A stretch of DNA of 64,000 nucleotides from Paraburkholderia heleia NBRC 101817 (GTDB lineage: Bacteria > Pseudomonadota > Gammaproteobacteria > Burkholderiales > Burkholderiaceae): NCBI RefSeq assembly GCF_000739775.1, contig NZ_BBJH01000046.1:1-64000 (forward strand), in the 5' to 3' direction. Every line of letters starts with the position of its first letter. Position 1 is the stretch's first letter. Shown here piece after piece: positions 9,094 through 19,293 of the stretch. The translations under genes were made by a program, and so were the position numbers. The notes under the pieces are model-generated. The model was given only the letters and a program-made list of their open reading frames with translations. It made no database searches and was not told the origin of the DNA.

Positions 9094-9144
9094 CTTCACG
9101 TTCACAAATCGTCTGCAAACGCTGCCTGAGGGCGGCCGGAAGGA

Positions 9145-10104
9145 TCAGTGATGCCAGAAGAGGGGATCCTGGCGAGAGCGGCTGTCGCCTTCCTGCGCAT
9201 ACTGGCTTTCCCATGGCCACGTCCGGCCATGGCGCTTTGCGACACCCGGCTCGTGCCCGGCGCTGGCGAGCGTGAGCAGGTGTCTCGCTTCGCGGCTCGA
9301 TGCGTCGACTTCCACCGCATGCCCCGCGTCTTGCCGCACACAAGCCCATTGGCGCTCGTGCGCGCATTGCCGCGCCTCGCCGATCAACGCGTCGCGCTGC
9401 TGCTCGCGCGCAACGAGGTCGGCTTTCATCTGCTGCGCTTCAGGGTTGCCGGGCTCCACGGCGAGCACGCTCGAGAGTGCCCTGCGTGCGGGCCAGAGAG
9501 TGTTCTTGTCGAGATTCAGGCGCGCGCTGGCCAGATTCCTCGCGACCTCGGGATGCGCACTCGCATAGCGCGGGGCGGCCGGCGCATTCCCCTGGGCGAC
9601 GCGGTGCTGCGCCGCATTCGCACGCGGCGGGACGGCGGGTGGCCGCGTGGTCAGCGCGGCGAGGGTACCGCTAGTGCGTTGAGTGCCCTGCGTGCCCTTC
9701 GACCCGCTCACGGCCCCCTCGACCACCTGTACGCCGGGCTTCGGCACCCATTCGCTGCGGTGCAGGAACGCGTAGCCGGCGAGCGCGATCGCGAGCGAGC
9801 CGAGACCTGCCCAGGCATAGCGCGGCAGCCGCTTGCGCCCGGTGACGTGTTCTTCGTCGATCGAAGGGTACTCACCGTCGTAGGCCCGATTGCCGCCAAG
9901 CGCGCCCGGCAGCGCGCCCAGGCGCCCGGCTACGCCGTGCGTGCGTTCGCCCGGCACGCCATCGCTCGCGGCTGCGATGCGGGCCGCAGCGGCCACTTGA
10001 TTCGCTCCGCATTGCGGGCAGAGTGCGAGAGGCGCATTGAACCTGGCTCCGCAGTAGGGGCACTCCGACGGATCGGAATCGTCGTGACCAGGGGCGTTGA
10101 GCAT
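9145..10104 (-). CDS. Zinc-ribbon single-pass membrane protein
   Basis: About 319 residues. A rubredoxin-type zinc ribbon lies at the N-terminus (C-P-Y-C-G-A-R-F then C-P-Q-C-G-A-N, two CxxC pairs 14 residues apart). A single transmembrane segment follows (A-W-A-G-L-G-S-L-A-I-A-L-A-G-Y-A-F-L, about residues 100-118), then a Thr/Pro/Ala-rich linker and a C-terminal helical region with TPR-like spacing (A-R-R-A-L-S-S-V-L-A-V-E-P-G-N-P-E-A). This layout suits a sensor or scaffold with the ribbon in the cytoplasm and the repeats in the periplasm. The start is unsure: ATG at 10104 has no good Shine-Dalgarno, and a GTG at 10167 would add 21 basic residues. Confidence 0.7.
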   Translation of the reverse strand: MLNAPGHDDSDPSECPYCGARFNAPLALCPQCGANQVAAAARIAAASDGVPGERTHGVAGRLGALPGALGGNRAYDGEYPSIDEEHVTGRKRLPRYAWAGLGSLAIALAGYAFLHRSEWVPKPGVQVVEGAVSGSKGTQGTQRTSGTLAALTTRPPAVPPRANAAQHRVAQGNAPAAPRYASAHPEVARNLASARLNLDKNTLWPARRALSSVLAVEPGNPEAQQMKADLVAREQQRDALIGEARQCAHERQWACVRQDAGHAVEVDASSREARHLLTLASAGHEPGVAKRHGRTWPWESQYAQEGDSRSRQDPLFWHH

Positions 10105-10365
10105 GGGAGGAGCGCGCTTTCGCTTCGATTGACGAATTGCCGCAAAATCGGTGCCTGATTTGCGCACTTATTCGAATATGGGCCACTTCGCCGCGAAGAT
10201 CAATCGGCGGATTCCGCCAGTTTGGCGGATACGGACAGGCGAAACGCCGGCGAGTGACGCTGCCTTTGCGGCTGTGCGCCTGACAGGAATTAGTGCAATG
10301 GCACGTCAGATTGCGTGCGGCGACGTCCCCCCACATTCATTCGCACTGCTGGATTTCGTCAATTT

Positions 10366-10396
10366 TTGACAAGCCTGACGATAAATCGGATTTATC
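10366..10396 (+). promoter_or_regulatory. Probable cdiA promoter with palindromic operator
   Basis: A consensus TTGACA (10366-10371) is followed by a perfect inverted repeat GATAAATC-G-GATTTATC (10380-10396) that covers the expected -10 position. This is the clearest such signal in the 390 bases without a gene upstream of cdiA. A leader of about 160 bases would result. Inference from sequence only. Confidence 0.4.
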
Positions 10397-10557
10397 CGAT
10401 AGTTATCCTGCATTCCGCCTGTTAGCCTCGTCCACCGCATGCTCAAGGCATTTCAGGAAACGACGCCTGTTTTCCGTCATGGCCTTGCGTCGTCGACATT
10501 GGACTGGAAAGCGCCTTGTATCGCGCAAGGCTTCATCCAGTATTACAGGTACAAGCA

Positions 10558-13500
10558 ATGCATAACCGTTGTTACCGGCTTGTCTTCAGCAAGCTTCGCG
10601 CAATGCTGGTCGCTGTCACTGAAACGGCAATCGGCCAAGGCAAGACATATCAGCGGGAAGCCGGGCCTTCGCTCGCGCTTCAGTGCATCACGCTTTTCGC
10701 CATACGTCACGCTGCATTCGCCGCGCTGGCACTCTTCGGACTCGCACCCGTCCTCGCAGATGCGCAGATTGTGCCGTCGGGCGCGCACGCGCCGAACGTC
10801 ATCAATACGGCAAATGGCATACCCCAGGTGAACATCAACAAGCCGTCCTCGGGAGGCGGCGTGTCGATGAATACCTATTCGCAGTTTGATGTCCATAAAA
10901 ACGGGACGATACTCAATAATTCGCCGGTCATTACGTCCAGTCAACTCGCGGGACAAATCAACGGTAATCCTGGCTTCGGGCCGAATGACGCTGCGAAGAT
11001 CATCGTCAACCAGATCAACAGCAACAGTCCCTCGGTACTCAAGGGATATGTTGAGGTCGTGGGAGCCAAAACCGCTGCGGTCGTGATCGCGAACAGTTCT
11101 GGCCTGGTCGTGGACGGCGGCGGGTTTATCAATACCGCCAAAGGGATTTTGACGACGGGCAATCCGCTAGTCGACGGCAAGGGCAATCTTGCCGGATTCT
11201 CGGTCACGGGAGGGACGATTACCGTCCAGGGCGCGGGCCTGAACGCCTCGAATATCGATGAGGTGGATCTGTTGTCGCGTGCGGTGCAGGTGAATGCGGC
11301 GATATATGCCAATAACCTGAAGGTCACAACCGGCTCAAACAGCATCGACTATGCGAGCCTGACGCCGACGCCCATCGCGGGCAGCAGTCCCGCCCCCGGC
11401 GTGTCGATCGACGTATCGCAACTGGGCGGTATGTACAGCGGGGCGATCAAACTGGTGGGCACCGAGAACGGAGTCGGGGTCGCAAACGCCGGTTCCATCG
11501 AGGCTCAGGCCGGCGACCTCACGCTGACCAGCGCGGGCCAGCTCGTGCACAGCGGAAAAATGACCGCCACGGGTAACGTCGCGATCAACGCGGCCAGCCT
11601 GAACAATAGCGGCACGATTTATTCGCAGCAGAATACCGCCATCGGCTCGACGGGCGCCGCAACGAACAGCGGCGTCGTTGCTGCCGAGCAAGATACCTCG
11701 CTCTATGCGGGCAGCGTTGCGTCGACCGGGCTGCTTGGCGCGGGTATCAACACCGACAGCACGCTTGCCACGAGCGGCAATCTCACGGTCAGGTCAGCGG
11801 GCCGGCTTTCGGCAGACGGCCAGATCATCGCCCCCGGCACGGTGACGCTCCATGGAGTCTCGCTTGATCTCTCGAACGCGCAGACCTGGGCAGGCACGGC
11901 GCTGGCCCTCGCCGCCACCGGCGGCAACCTCAGCCTCGTGAACGCCACGACGGGCGCGGGTGCGTCCATCACGGCGAGCGTGGCGGGTACGCTCGATAAC
12001 AGCGGCGGCACGTTCAACGCCCCGCAACTCGCGATCCAGGCGGGCAATCTCCTGAACCGCAGCGGCACCATCACGCAAACCGGAAGCGGTCCGACTTCGA
12101 TCATTGCCGCAGGCACTCTCGACAATACCAGCGGCTCATTGCAGACGAACAGCGCCGATCTCGCGCTCACGCCTGCCACGCTCATCAATGACAGCGGCAC
12201 GATTGCAAATGCGGGCACCGGTACCCTGTCGGTTCAGACCGGTTCGCTCTCGAACAATGCGGGCACGCTGGCGACGAACGGCGCACTGAAGGTGAAAGCC
12301 GGGGCCGTCTCGAATCGCGGCGGCAGGCTCGCCGCGCAACAGGCGGCGAGCCTCGTCGTGACGTCGCTCGACAACAGCTCCGCCGGACAGATCACCGCGC
12401 AGGACATCTCGATTGCGGACACCGGCGCATTCAGCAACGTGAACGGCACATTGCAGGCGGACGGTACGCTTGTCGTCGCCGCGCAAACGATTGCGAATGA
12501 CGGCGGGTCGATAGCCAACGCCGGCGCAGGGGCAACGACCGTATCGGCCTCGGGCACACTCACGAACACGAACGACGGGCAGATTGGCGGTAACGGCGAC
12601 GTCTCCGTAACGGGCGGCAGCGTCGACAACGGCGCGGGTACGCTGGCGGCGGGCGGCATCCTTTCCGTCCAGTCGCGCAGCATCCTGGGCAATGCGGCGG
12701 GCCTCATCCAGGCGGGCACCAACGCGGCCGTGGCCGCACAGGGAGCCATCAACAACATGGGCGGCCAGGTCGGTGCGAACGGCACGCTGCAGGTCTCGGG
12801 CTCCGTACTGGACAATACTTCGGGTCGCGTAGCCAATACCGGCAAGGGGACGACTACCGTCACCGCGGGCTCGATCACGAACAGCAACGTGCCCGGCACG
12901 GCTGGCGCAGGCGTGATCGGCGGCAATGGAGACGTCACGCTCTCGGGCCAGTCGCTCTCGAACACGCAGGGCGCACAGGTGGTGGCCGGTCACGACCTGA
13001 CGCTCATCGAATCGCAGTCCGTGAACAACTCGGGCGGCACGCTCTCCGGGGCGAACAACCTGACACTCAACGGTGCGGGCGCTACGGTATCCAACGTCAA
13101 CGGCTCGATGCATGCCAACGGTGCGCTCTCGCTCGGCACCGCGTCGCTGGACAACAGCTCGGGCAGGATCGGCAATGATCAAGGCAGCGGCGCAAGCGTC
13201 GCCATCACCACGGGTAAGCTTACGAACCAGAACGGCGCCATCGGCAGCGACCGGGACCTGACGCTGACGACGAACCAGCTTGCGGGCAATGGCACGATCA
13301 TCGCAGGCCATGACGGTACGCTCACGTTTCTCGACGACTACGCGCTCGACGGCGCGAACCTGATCCAGGCGAACCACGATCTCGCCTTCACGGTGTCGGG
13401 CAATTTTACGAACCGGGGCACGCTCGGGGCGGTCAACACGTTGGCCGTGACCGCCGCGAACATCGATAACCAGGCGGGCGCGGGCCTGAACGCCGCAAAC

Positions 13501-16500
13501 ACGATCGTCAATGCGGCTGGCGCGATCACCAATGAAGGGCGCATCGAGGGCGACACGGTCACGACGAACAGCGCGACGCTCACTAACACCGCGACCATCA
13601 TTGGCAACACGCTCACGCTCAACGCCTCGCAGTCGATCGTCAATGACGGAGCGGCCGCGATCATGGCGGGTGCGCAGCAGGTGAACGTGTATTCGCCCGG
13701 CAACATCTCGAACACGAACGGCGCGAACATCTACAGCCTGGGCGACATCAACAGCGCAGCGGATGCCACGCGCGACGCGAACGGGTTGCTCGCCGACCGC
13801 TCGAACTCGTTCACCAACGACCAGTCCACGGTCCAGGCGCAGGGCAATATCGAAATCGCCGCGCAGACGCTGACGAATTCGCGCCCCGCGCCAACCGTCG
13901 ATACCGTGACGACCGACGTTTCGACGGTACACCAGACCAAGCGCAGCCAGTACATCGCCTGCACGCCGAGCAACGGCGACGGCAATGCGGGCTGTGGCGA
14001 TTCGGTCTGGTCGGGTCCCTACAAAACGCCGCTTACGGCTACCTGGGCCGCTTCGGACGTGGTTTCGGAAACGTCGGGCCCGAATGCGACCGACCGCGCG
14101 CTTGTCGTGAGCGTGAACGGTGTCCAGCAGACGATCTGGTACAACACGTCCACGACGAATCCCGATGGTTCGATCACGGTCACCTACTGGGCCAACTACG
14201 ACCCGAACGTCAACTTCGATCCGGCCACCGAATACCCGGCGCGCAGCGATGCGCACAATGGCTACCAGCGCGTGGAGATTGCGCGCGACACCACGACGAC
14301 TACACAGCAGGATCAGGTGACGGCGCAGGCGCAGCAGGGCCGGCTTCTCGCTGGCGGCAACATGACGCTCGCCAATGTCGGCACGCTGAACAACGACTAC
14401 AGCGCGATTGCCGCAGGCGGCTCGATCCAGATCGGCAGCCCGGCACAGACCGGACAGCAGGGCGGCGCGCTCGATCTCTCGGGCAGCGGCAGCAACGGTG
14501 GCACGCTCGTCAACAATGTGGGGCAGACGCTGTACCAGTACCAGCGGCAGGATATCGTTTCGACCTACGCGTGGAACGAAAATCCGTCGCGGGACGTGGG
14601 GCGGGTGGTGGAACCTTCCATCGTGCTCGCTCCGGTCGCCATCGGCGGTACGGGCGGCACGATCATCGCGAACAACGCGGTGCTCATCACGGGCACGGAT
14701 ATCAACAACACGAACGTCGCGGCGGCAAATTCAGCCACCGGGGCGACCGGCGGCACGCTGGGCGCTAACCAGGCTCTCGCGGGCCAGAAGGCGAATGCGC
14801 CGCAGACGGTCGCGGACAGCACGGGCTCGCTGCACATTACCCTGCCGAAGAACGGCCTGTATTCATACAACACCGTACCGAACGCGCCGTATCTAGTGGA
14901 AACCGATCCGCGTTTCACGAGCTACACGAAGTTCATCAGCAGCGACTACATGCTGGGCCAGCTCGGACTGAATCCGCAGACCGTGGAGAAGCGGATCGGC
15001 GACGGCCTGTATGAACAGCAGCTCGTGCAGAACCAGATCACGCAGTTGACCGGGCGCGTCTACCTTCAGGGTTACGACAGCGCTCTGGACGAATACACGG
15101 CGCTGCTGACGGCGGGCGTGAACTCGGCGCAGCAATTCGGTCTGGAAGTGGGCATGGCGCTGACAGCTGCACAGATGGACGCGCTGACGAGCGATATCGT
15201 GTGGCTCGTGAACGAAACGGTAACGCTGCCCGATGGCACCACACAGCAGGTGCTGACCCCGGTCGTCTATCTGGCGCAGACGCATGCCAACGACCTGCAA
15301 CCGACCGGCGCGCTGATTGCTGCTGACGACGTCGAACTGCACGCGACCGGGAGCGTGACCAACAGCGGCACCCTCCAGGGCGGCACGCAGATGGTCGTAA
15401 CCGGTACGAACATCGTGAACCGGGCAGGCACGATTGCGAGCCGCGGCACGGGCGGCACGACTGTGGTGTCGGCCACCAACGATGTCGTGAATGCATCGGG
15501 ACTCGTCACCGGCAACCGGGTCGCGGTGCTGGCGGCCCACGACATCGTGAATACGACGCTGGTGGACAACACCGGGATCAGTTCGGCGGCGGGAGGCAGC
15601 AAGGTCAGCCAGACGCTGCTGGGCGCACAGGGAACGATTGCGTCGACCGGCGACATGCTGGTGAGCGCGGGCAACGACCTTACCATACATGGCGCGGCCA
15701 TCACGGCGGGTGGCAGTGCGTCGGTCAGCGCCGGGCATGACATGACGGTGGATACGGTGCAGTCGTCCACGTCGCAGTCGTTGAACCAGAACGCGAACCG
15801 CCATTGGGAATCGGCGGCGGTAATGAACGAGACGAGCGCGATCACGGCGGGCGGCAACCTCGCGATGCAGAGCGGCAACGACATGGCGCTCAAGGGGGCG
15901 CAGGTCACGGCAGGGGGCGACCTCGCGGCGGTGGCAGGCGGTAACCTGACCGCCACCGCCGCCACCAATACCGCGAAATACGACAACGTTGCCACAGACA
16001 GCAAGACGCGCAAGCAGGTTGATGGCAGCTACGACGAACAGGCAGTTGGCACGACCTTTACCGCTGGCGGCAATGCCACGCTTGGGGCGGTCAGTACCGA
16101 TGCGTCGAAGGGCAACGTGACGCTCACGGGTTCGTCGCTCACGGCCGGTATGGTCGACGGGGTGGACACCGGCGCAGGCACGGCCACCATCGCATCGAGC
16201 GGCAACATCACTCTCAACGAAGCCCGCGAGGAGCATGACAGCTATATCGCTTCCGAATCGAAGCGCGGCAGCATCGTCAGCGGTTCGACCACGGATCAGT
16301 CGCTCGCTACCCAGGCCAACGTCGGCGTAGGCAGCACCGTGTCCGGCAACACTGTGCAGATGAAATCCGACAAGGACCTGACGGTCCAGGGCAGCAACGT
16401 TGTGGGGACGAGTGACGTGAACCTGGTTGCGGCGGGTAACGTCGCCATCACTACGTCGCAGGATACGTTCAGTTCGCAGAGCGCCTATCAGAAGCGCGAG

Positions 16501-19293
16501 TATGGTTTCCTGTCTGGCCTGAGTCCGCTCAACCAGCTTGACGGCGGCCTGCAGGGCTACTCGATCGGGGTGCGCAAGACTACCGACGACCAGCAGGGTG
16601 CGCAGGTCACGAACAACGGCAGCATGGTCGGGGCGATCAACGGCAACCTGAACATCACGTCCGGCAACGATCTCCATGCGACGGGCGGCACGCTGTACGC
16701 AGGTAACAACCTTGGCCTCGCTGGCAAGACCGTAACGATCGACGCCGCCCGCGACACGACGAGCCGGAGCGAGCAGCAGTCGTTCAGCCAGACGGGGATT
16801 ACCGCTGGAATCAGCAGTCCGGTTATCGCGGCCGTGCAGACGGGCGTCCAGATGGCGAAGGACGTACAGAAGACCGGGGGTGACGTTCGCCTGGATGCAC
16901 TGGCCGCTGCGACGACCGGCCTTGCCGGGAAGAACGCCTACGATGCGGTTGCCAGCAACCCTTCCCAGCTTGGCGGTGTCGGTGTCAACGTCTCGCTGGG
17001 CACGAGCCATAGCAACAGCAGCTCGAATGCGACCTCGACTACGGCGGTGGGCAGTACCCTCGGGGCGGGTAACAACCTGATCATTGCCGCTTCCGGCTCG
17101 GGCGAGGACAGCAATATCAATGTCACCGGCAGCAAACTCGCGGCCGGCAACAACGCGGCCCTGCTCGCAGACGGCAGCATCAACCTTCAGGCCGCCCAGA
17201 ATTCGGACCGCCAGTCCAGCACGAGCAGCGGTTCGAGCGCGTCAATTGGCGTCACCATCGGCGTGGGCCAGAGCAACGGCATTTCGTTCCAGGCGGGTGT
17301 GTCCGGCACGAAGGGCAACGGTAACGGCGGCGATACCTCGTACACCAACACGCACGTGAGCGCGGGCAATACGCTTACGCTCCAGTCTGGCGGCGATACG
17401 AACCTGGTCGGTGCGGTTGCGAGCGGCGGCCAGGTCGTGGCTGATGTCGGCGGTAACCTCAATGTCCGGAGCCTCCAGGACACGAGTCACTACGATTCGA
17501 AGCAGACCAGCGGCGGCGTGTCGGTGAGCGTGTGCGTACCGCCGATCTGCGCGGGAAGCTCCAGTGTGGCGGCAAGTTTTAACCGGCAGAAGCTGAACAG
17601 CAACTACGCGAGCGTCACGGAGCAGTCCGGTCTCCAGGCAGGCGACGGCGGCTTCCAGATCGACGTCAAGGGCAATACGGACCTGACTGGCGGCGTGATC
17701 GCCAGCAGCGACGCGGCGGTCCGGAGCGGCGCGAACAGCCTGACGACAGGCACGCTAACCTATACCGACATCCAGAACCAGGCAAGCTACAGCGGCTCGT
17801 CAGTGGGGATCAGCGGCGGTTACGGCGGCGACATCGGCAAAACGTCGTCCGGGACCGCGACGAACGTCAACCCGGTCCCCGGCACCACACTGCCGAGCAG
17901 CAGCGGTGGCGTCACGATGGCTCCGCCCATCGTGCTGGGCGCGTCGGGCGATGCGAGTTCCACGACGCACAGCGCGATCAGCGGCGGCGCGATCACCATC
18001 ACGGACAGTGCGGCCCAGCAGCAGCTTACGGGCCAGACCGCCGGGCAGGCTGCCGCCGGTATCAGCCGCGACACCAGCAGCACGGAAAACGCGCTCGCGC
18101 CGATCTTCGACAAGGACAAGATCGAGGCGGGCTTCGATATCGCGAGCCAGTTTATCAATCAGATCGGCACGTTCGTCAACAACCAGGCGAAGAAAGCCGA
18201 CGCGGCAAAGGCTGCGGCAAACGATCCGAGCCTGACACCGGAGCAGCGTGCGGCCGCGCAGCAGCAGGCGGACCAGATCAATGCAGAATGGGGGCCGTCC
18301 GGCTCGTACCGCCAGGTGCTGACCGCGCTGACCGTGGCAGCGGGTGGTAATGTCACTGGCGGTATGGGGCAGTTCGCGCAGGCGGCGACGGTCGCGTATA
18401 TCCAGGAGCTGGGCGCGAACGGTGTCAAAGAGCTCGCCGATTCGCTCGACAGCGATACGGCGCGCGCCGCACTGCATGGCATAGTAGGTTGTGCGGGCGC
18501 GGCTGCCAGTGGCCAGGCGTGCGGTGCGGGCGCGATGGGGGCCGCAGCGAGTTCCGTGCTCGGCACGCTGCTCGGACCGACGAGCAACATGTCGGCAGCA
18601 GATCGCGAAGCGCGCGAGAACCTGGTGAACAGCCTGGTGGCGGGTGTCGCGGCTGCGGGCGGTGTCGACGCGGCGACGGCCTCGGGTGCGGCGCGGATCG
18701 AGGTGGAGAATAATCAGGTTGCGCCGCCGATGGCACAGCCGCCTGCATGGCTGGCAGGATTCAAGCTACCGGGGTATACAGGCGAGAGCCGTGGAAAAGA
18801 CGATGGCATCATTGCCGATCCAGCGACCGAGCTTGATCCATCGATGAAGGCCGGGCCGTTGATTTCTCCGATGCCGGATGCGAAAAGCGTGAATGACTGG
18901 ATCACGGCGATCATTCCGGATCAGGTCAAGAATCTGGTGGATTACGTCTTTACGATGGCGGGTGGGGACGGTGGAAATAGCGCCTTCTGGTCTTCAACAA
19001 AAGCCAAGACGCCCGTTGAAAACGCCTATGACCATTCGACCAAGCACGGTGGAGAGTTCCCGGAGTATCAGAACTCGGTGCAGTATGTTCAAGCAGCGCG
19101 GGACTTTGTGAACAATCCGCCGACGGGAACACTCATCAAGACGCGTCCCAATGGTGACACACTGTATTACGATCCATCGTCAGATACGTTTGCCGTGAAA
19201 ACTAAGGATGGAGCGCCGAGAACGATGTTTAAGCCTGATCCGGCTCAACACGGCTACCCAACTAATCTGGATTACTTCAATGCACAAAAATAA
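10558..19293 (+). CDS. cdiA: CdiA/BcpA-type contact-dependent inhibition effector (filamentous haemagglutinin)
   Basis: Secreted TPS-family effector of 2911 residues that delivers a C-terminal toxin into neighbouring cells. The ATG at 10558 begins an extended signal peptide region (M-H-N-R-C-Y-R-L-V-F-S, then M-L-V-A-V-T-E-T-A-I-G-Q-G-K), followed by a hydrophobic core and an A-D-A-Q cleavage site near residue 70. A TPS haemagglutination domain follows (N-S-S-G-L-V-V-D-G-G-G-F-I-N-T), then about 2,300 residues of beta-helical repeats (L-x-N-x-x-G-x-I). The pretoxin helical region ends in E-V-E-N-N-Q-V, with VENN at residues 2716-2719. The last ~110 residues (D-H-S-T-K-H-G-G-E-F-P through F-K-P-D-P-A) look like a BECR-fold RNase toxin by the H-x-x-K-H motif; that is inference. 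Its stop overlaps the CPCC immunity gene. The order A-I-accessory-B is the Burkholderia arrangement. Confidence 0.93.
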   Translation: MHNRCYRLVFSKLRAMLVAVTETAIGQGKTYQREAGPSLALQCITLFAIRHAAFAALALFGLAPVLADAQIVPSGAHAPNVINTANGIPQVNINKPSSGGGVSMNTYSQFDVHKNGTILNNSPVITSSQLAGQINGNPGFGPNDAAKIIVNQINSNSPSVLKGYVEVVGAKTAAVVIANSSGLVVDGGGFINTAKGILTTGNPLVDGKGNLAGFSVTGGTITVQGAGLNASNIDEVDLLSRAVQVNAAIYANNLKVTTGSNSIDYASLTPTPIAGSSPAPGVSIDVSQLGGMYSGAIKLVGTENGVGVANAGSIEAQAGDLTLTSAGQLVHSGKMTATGNVAINAASLNNSGTIYSQQNTAIGSTGAATNSGVVAAEQDTSLYAGSVASTGLLGAGINTDSTLATSGNLTVRSAGRLSADGQIIAPGTVTLHGVSLDLSNAQTWAGTALALAATGGNLSLVNATTGAGASITASVAGTLDNSGGTFNAPQLAIQAGNLLNRSGTITQTGSGPTSIIAAGTLDNTSGSLQTNSADLALTPATLINDSGTIANAGTGTLSVQTGSLSNNAGTLATNGALKVKAGAVSNRGGRLAAQQAASLVVTSLDNSSAGQITAQDISIADTGAFSNVNGTLQADGTLVVAAQTIANDGGSIANAGAGATTVSASGTLTNTNDGQIGGNGDVSVTGGSVDNGAGTLAAGGILSVQSRSILGNAAGLIQAGTNAAVAAQGAINNMGGQVGANGTLQVSGSVLDNTSGRVANTGKGTTTVTAGSITNSNVPGTAGAGVIGGNGDVTLSGQSLSNTQGAQVVAGHDLTLIESQSVNNSGGTLSGANNLTLNGAGATVSNVNGSMHANGALSLGTASLDNSSGRIGNDQGSGASVAITTGKLTNQNGAIGSDRDLTLTTNQLAGNGTIIAGHDGTLTFLDDYALDGANLIQANHDLAFTVSGNFTNRGTLGAVNTLAVTAANIDNQAGAGLNAANTIVNAAGAITNEGRIEGDTVTTNSATLTNTATIIGNTLTLNASQSIVNDGAAAIMAGAQQVNVYSPGNISNTNGANIYSLGDINSAADATRDANGLLADRSNSFTNDQSTVQAQGNIEIAAQTLTNSRPAPTVDTVTTDVSTVHQTKRSQYIACTPSNGDGNAGCGDSVWSGPYKTPLTATWAASDVVSETSGPNATDRALVVSVNGVQQTIWYNTSTTNPDGSITVTYWANYDPNVNFDPATEYPARSDAHNGYQRVEIARDTTTTTQQDQVTAQAQQGRLLAGGNMTLANVGTLNNDYSAIAAGGSIQIGSPAQTGQQGGALDLSGSGSNGGTLVNNVGQTLYQYQRQDIVSTYAWNENPSRDVGRVVEPSIVLAPVAIGGTGGTIIANNAVLITGTDINNTNVAAANSATGATGGTLGANQALAGQKANAPQTVADSTGSLHITLPKNGLYSYNTVPNAPYLVETDPRFTSYTKFISSDYMLGQLGLNPQTVEKRIGDGLYEQQLVQNQITQLTGRVYLQGYDSALDEYTALLTAGVNSAQQFGLEVGMALTAAQMDALTSDIVWLVNETVTLPDGTTQQVLTPVVYLAQTHANDLQPTGALIAADDVELHATGSVTNSGTLQGGTQMVVTGTNIVNRAGTIASRGTGGTTVVSATNDVVNASGLVTGNRVAVLAAHDIVNTTLVDNTGISSAAGGSKVSQTLLGAQGTIASTGDMLVSAGNDLTIHGAAITAGGSASVSAGHDMTVDTVQSSTSQSLNQNANRHWESAAVMNETSAITAGGNLAMQSGNDMALKGAQVTAGGDLAAVAGGNLTATAATNTAKYDNVATDSKTRKQVDGSYDEQAVGTTFTAGGNATLGAVSTDASKGNVTLTGSSLTAGMVDGVDTGAGTATIASSGNITLNEAREEHDSYIASESKRGSIVSGSTTDQSLATQANVGVGSTVSGNTVQMKSDKDLTVQGSNVVGTSDVNLVAAGNVAITTSQDTFSSQSAYQKREYGFLSGLSPLNQLDGGLQGYSIGVRKTTDDQQGAQVTNNGSMVGAINGNLNITSGNDLHATGGTLYAGNNLGLAGKTVTIDAARDTTSRSEQQSFSQTGITAGISSPVIAAVQTGVQMAKDVQKTGGDVRLDALAAATTGLAGKNAYDAVASNPSQLGGVGVNVSLGTSHSNSSSNATSTTAVGSTLGAGNNLIIAASGSGEDSNINVTGSKLAAGNNAALLADGSINLQAAQNSDRQSSTSSGSSASIGVTIGVGQSNGISFQAGVSGTKGNGNGGDTSYTNTHVSAGNTLTLQSGGDTNLVGAVASGGQVVADVGGNLNVRSLQDTSHYDSKQTSGGVSVSVCVPPICAGSSSVAASFNRQKLNSNYASVTEQSGLQAGDGGFQIDVKGNTDLTGGVIASSDAAVRSGANSLTTGTLTYTDIQNQASYSGSSVGISGGYGGDIGKTSSGTATNVNPVPGTTLPSSSGGVTMAPPIVLGASGDASSTTHSAISGGAITITDSAAQQQLTGQTAGQAAAGISRDTSSTENALAPIFDKDKIEAGFDIASQFINQIGTFVNNQAKKADAAKAAANDPSLTPEQRAAAQQQADQINAEWGPSGSYRQVLTALTVAAGGNVTGGMGQFAQAATVAYIQELGANGVKELADSLDSDTARAALHGIVGCAGAAASGQACGAGAMGAAASSVLGTLLGPTSNMSAADREARENLVNSLVAGVAAAGGVDAATASGAARIEVENNQVAPPMAQPPAWLAGFKLPGYTGESRGKDDGIIADPATELDPSMKAGPLISPMPDAKSVNDWITAIIPDQVKNLVDYVFTMAGGDGGNSAFWSSTKAKTPVENAYDHSTKHGGEFPEYQNSVQYVQAARDFVNNPPTGTLIKTRPNGDTLYYDPSSDTFAVKTKDGAPRTMFKPDPAQHGYPTNLDYFNAQK
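18703..18794 (+). repeat. VENN-junction direct repeat, copy 1 (inside cdiA)
   Basis: A 92-bp stretch starting at the Val codon (GTG) of VENN and coding the linker after it. It recurs at 19539-19630 with one mismatch (GCGCCG here, GTGCCG there). It marks the recombination joint where toxin modules can be exchanged. Confidence 0.9.

Noticed and set aside
12136..14256. Long minus-strand open frame (706 codons) opposite cdiA, and a similar one at 14893-17010
   Set aside because: Arg/Val-rich translations without domains. The + strand frame is a clear CdiA repeat region; these are antisense shadows from GC-rich codon bias.
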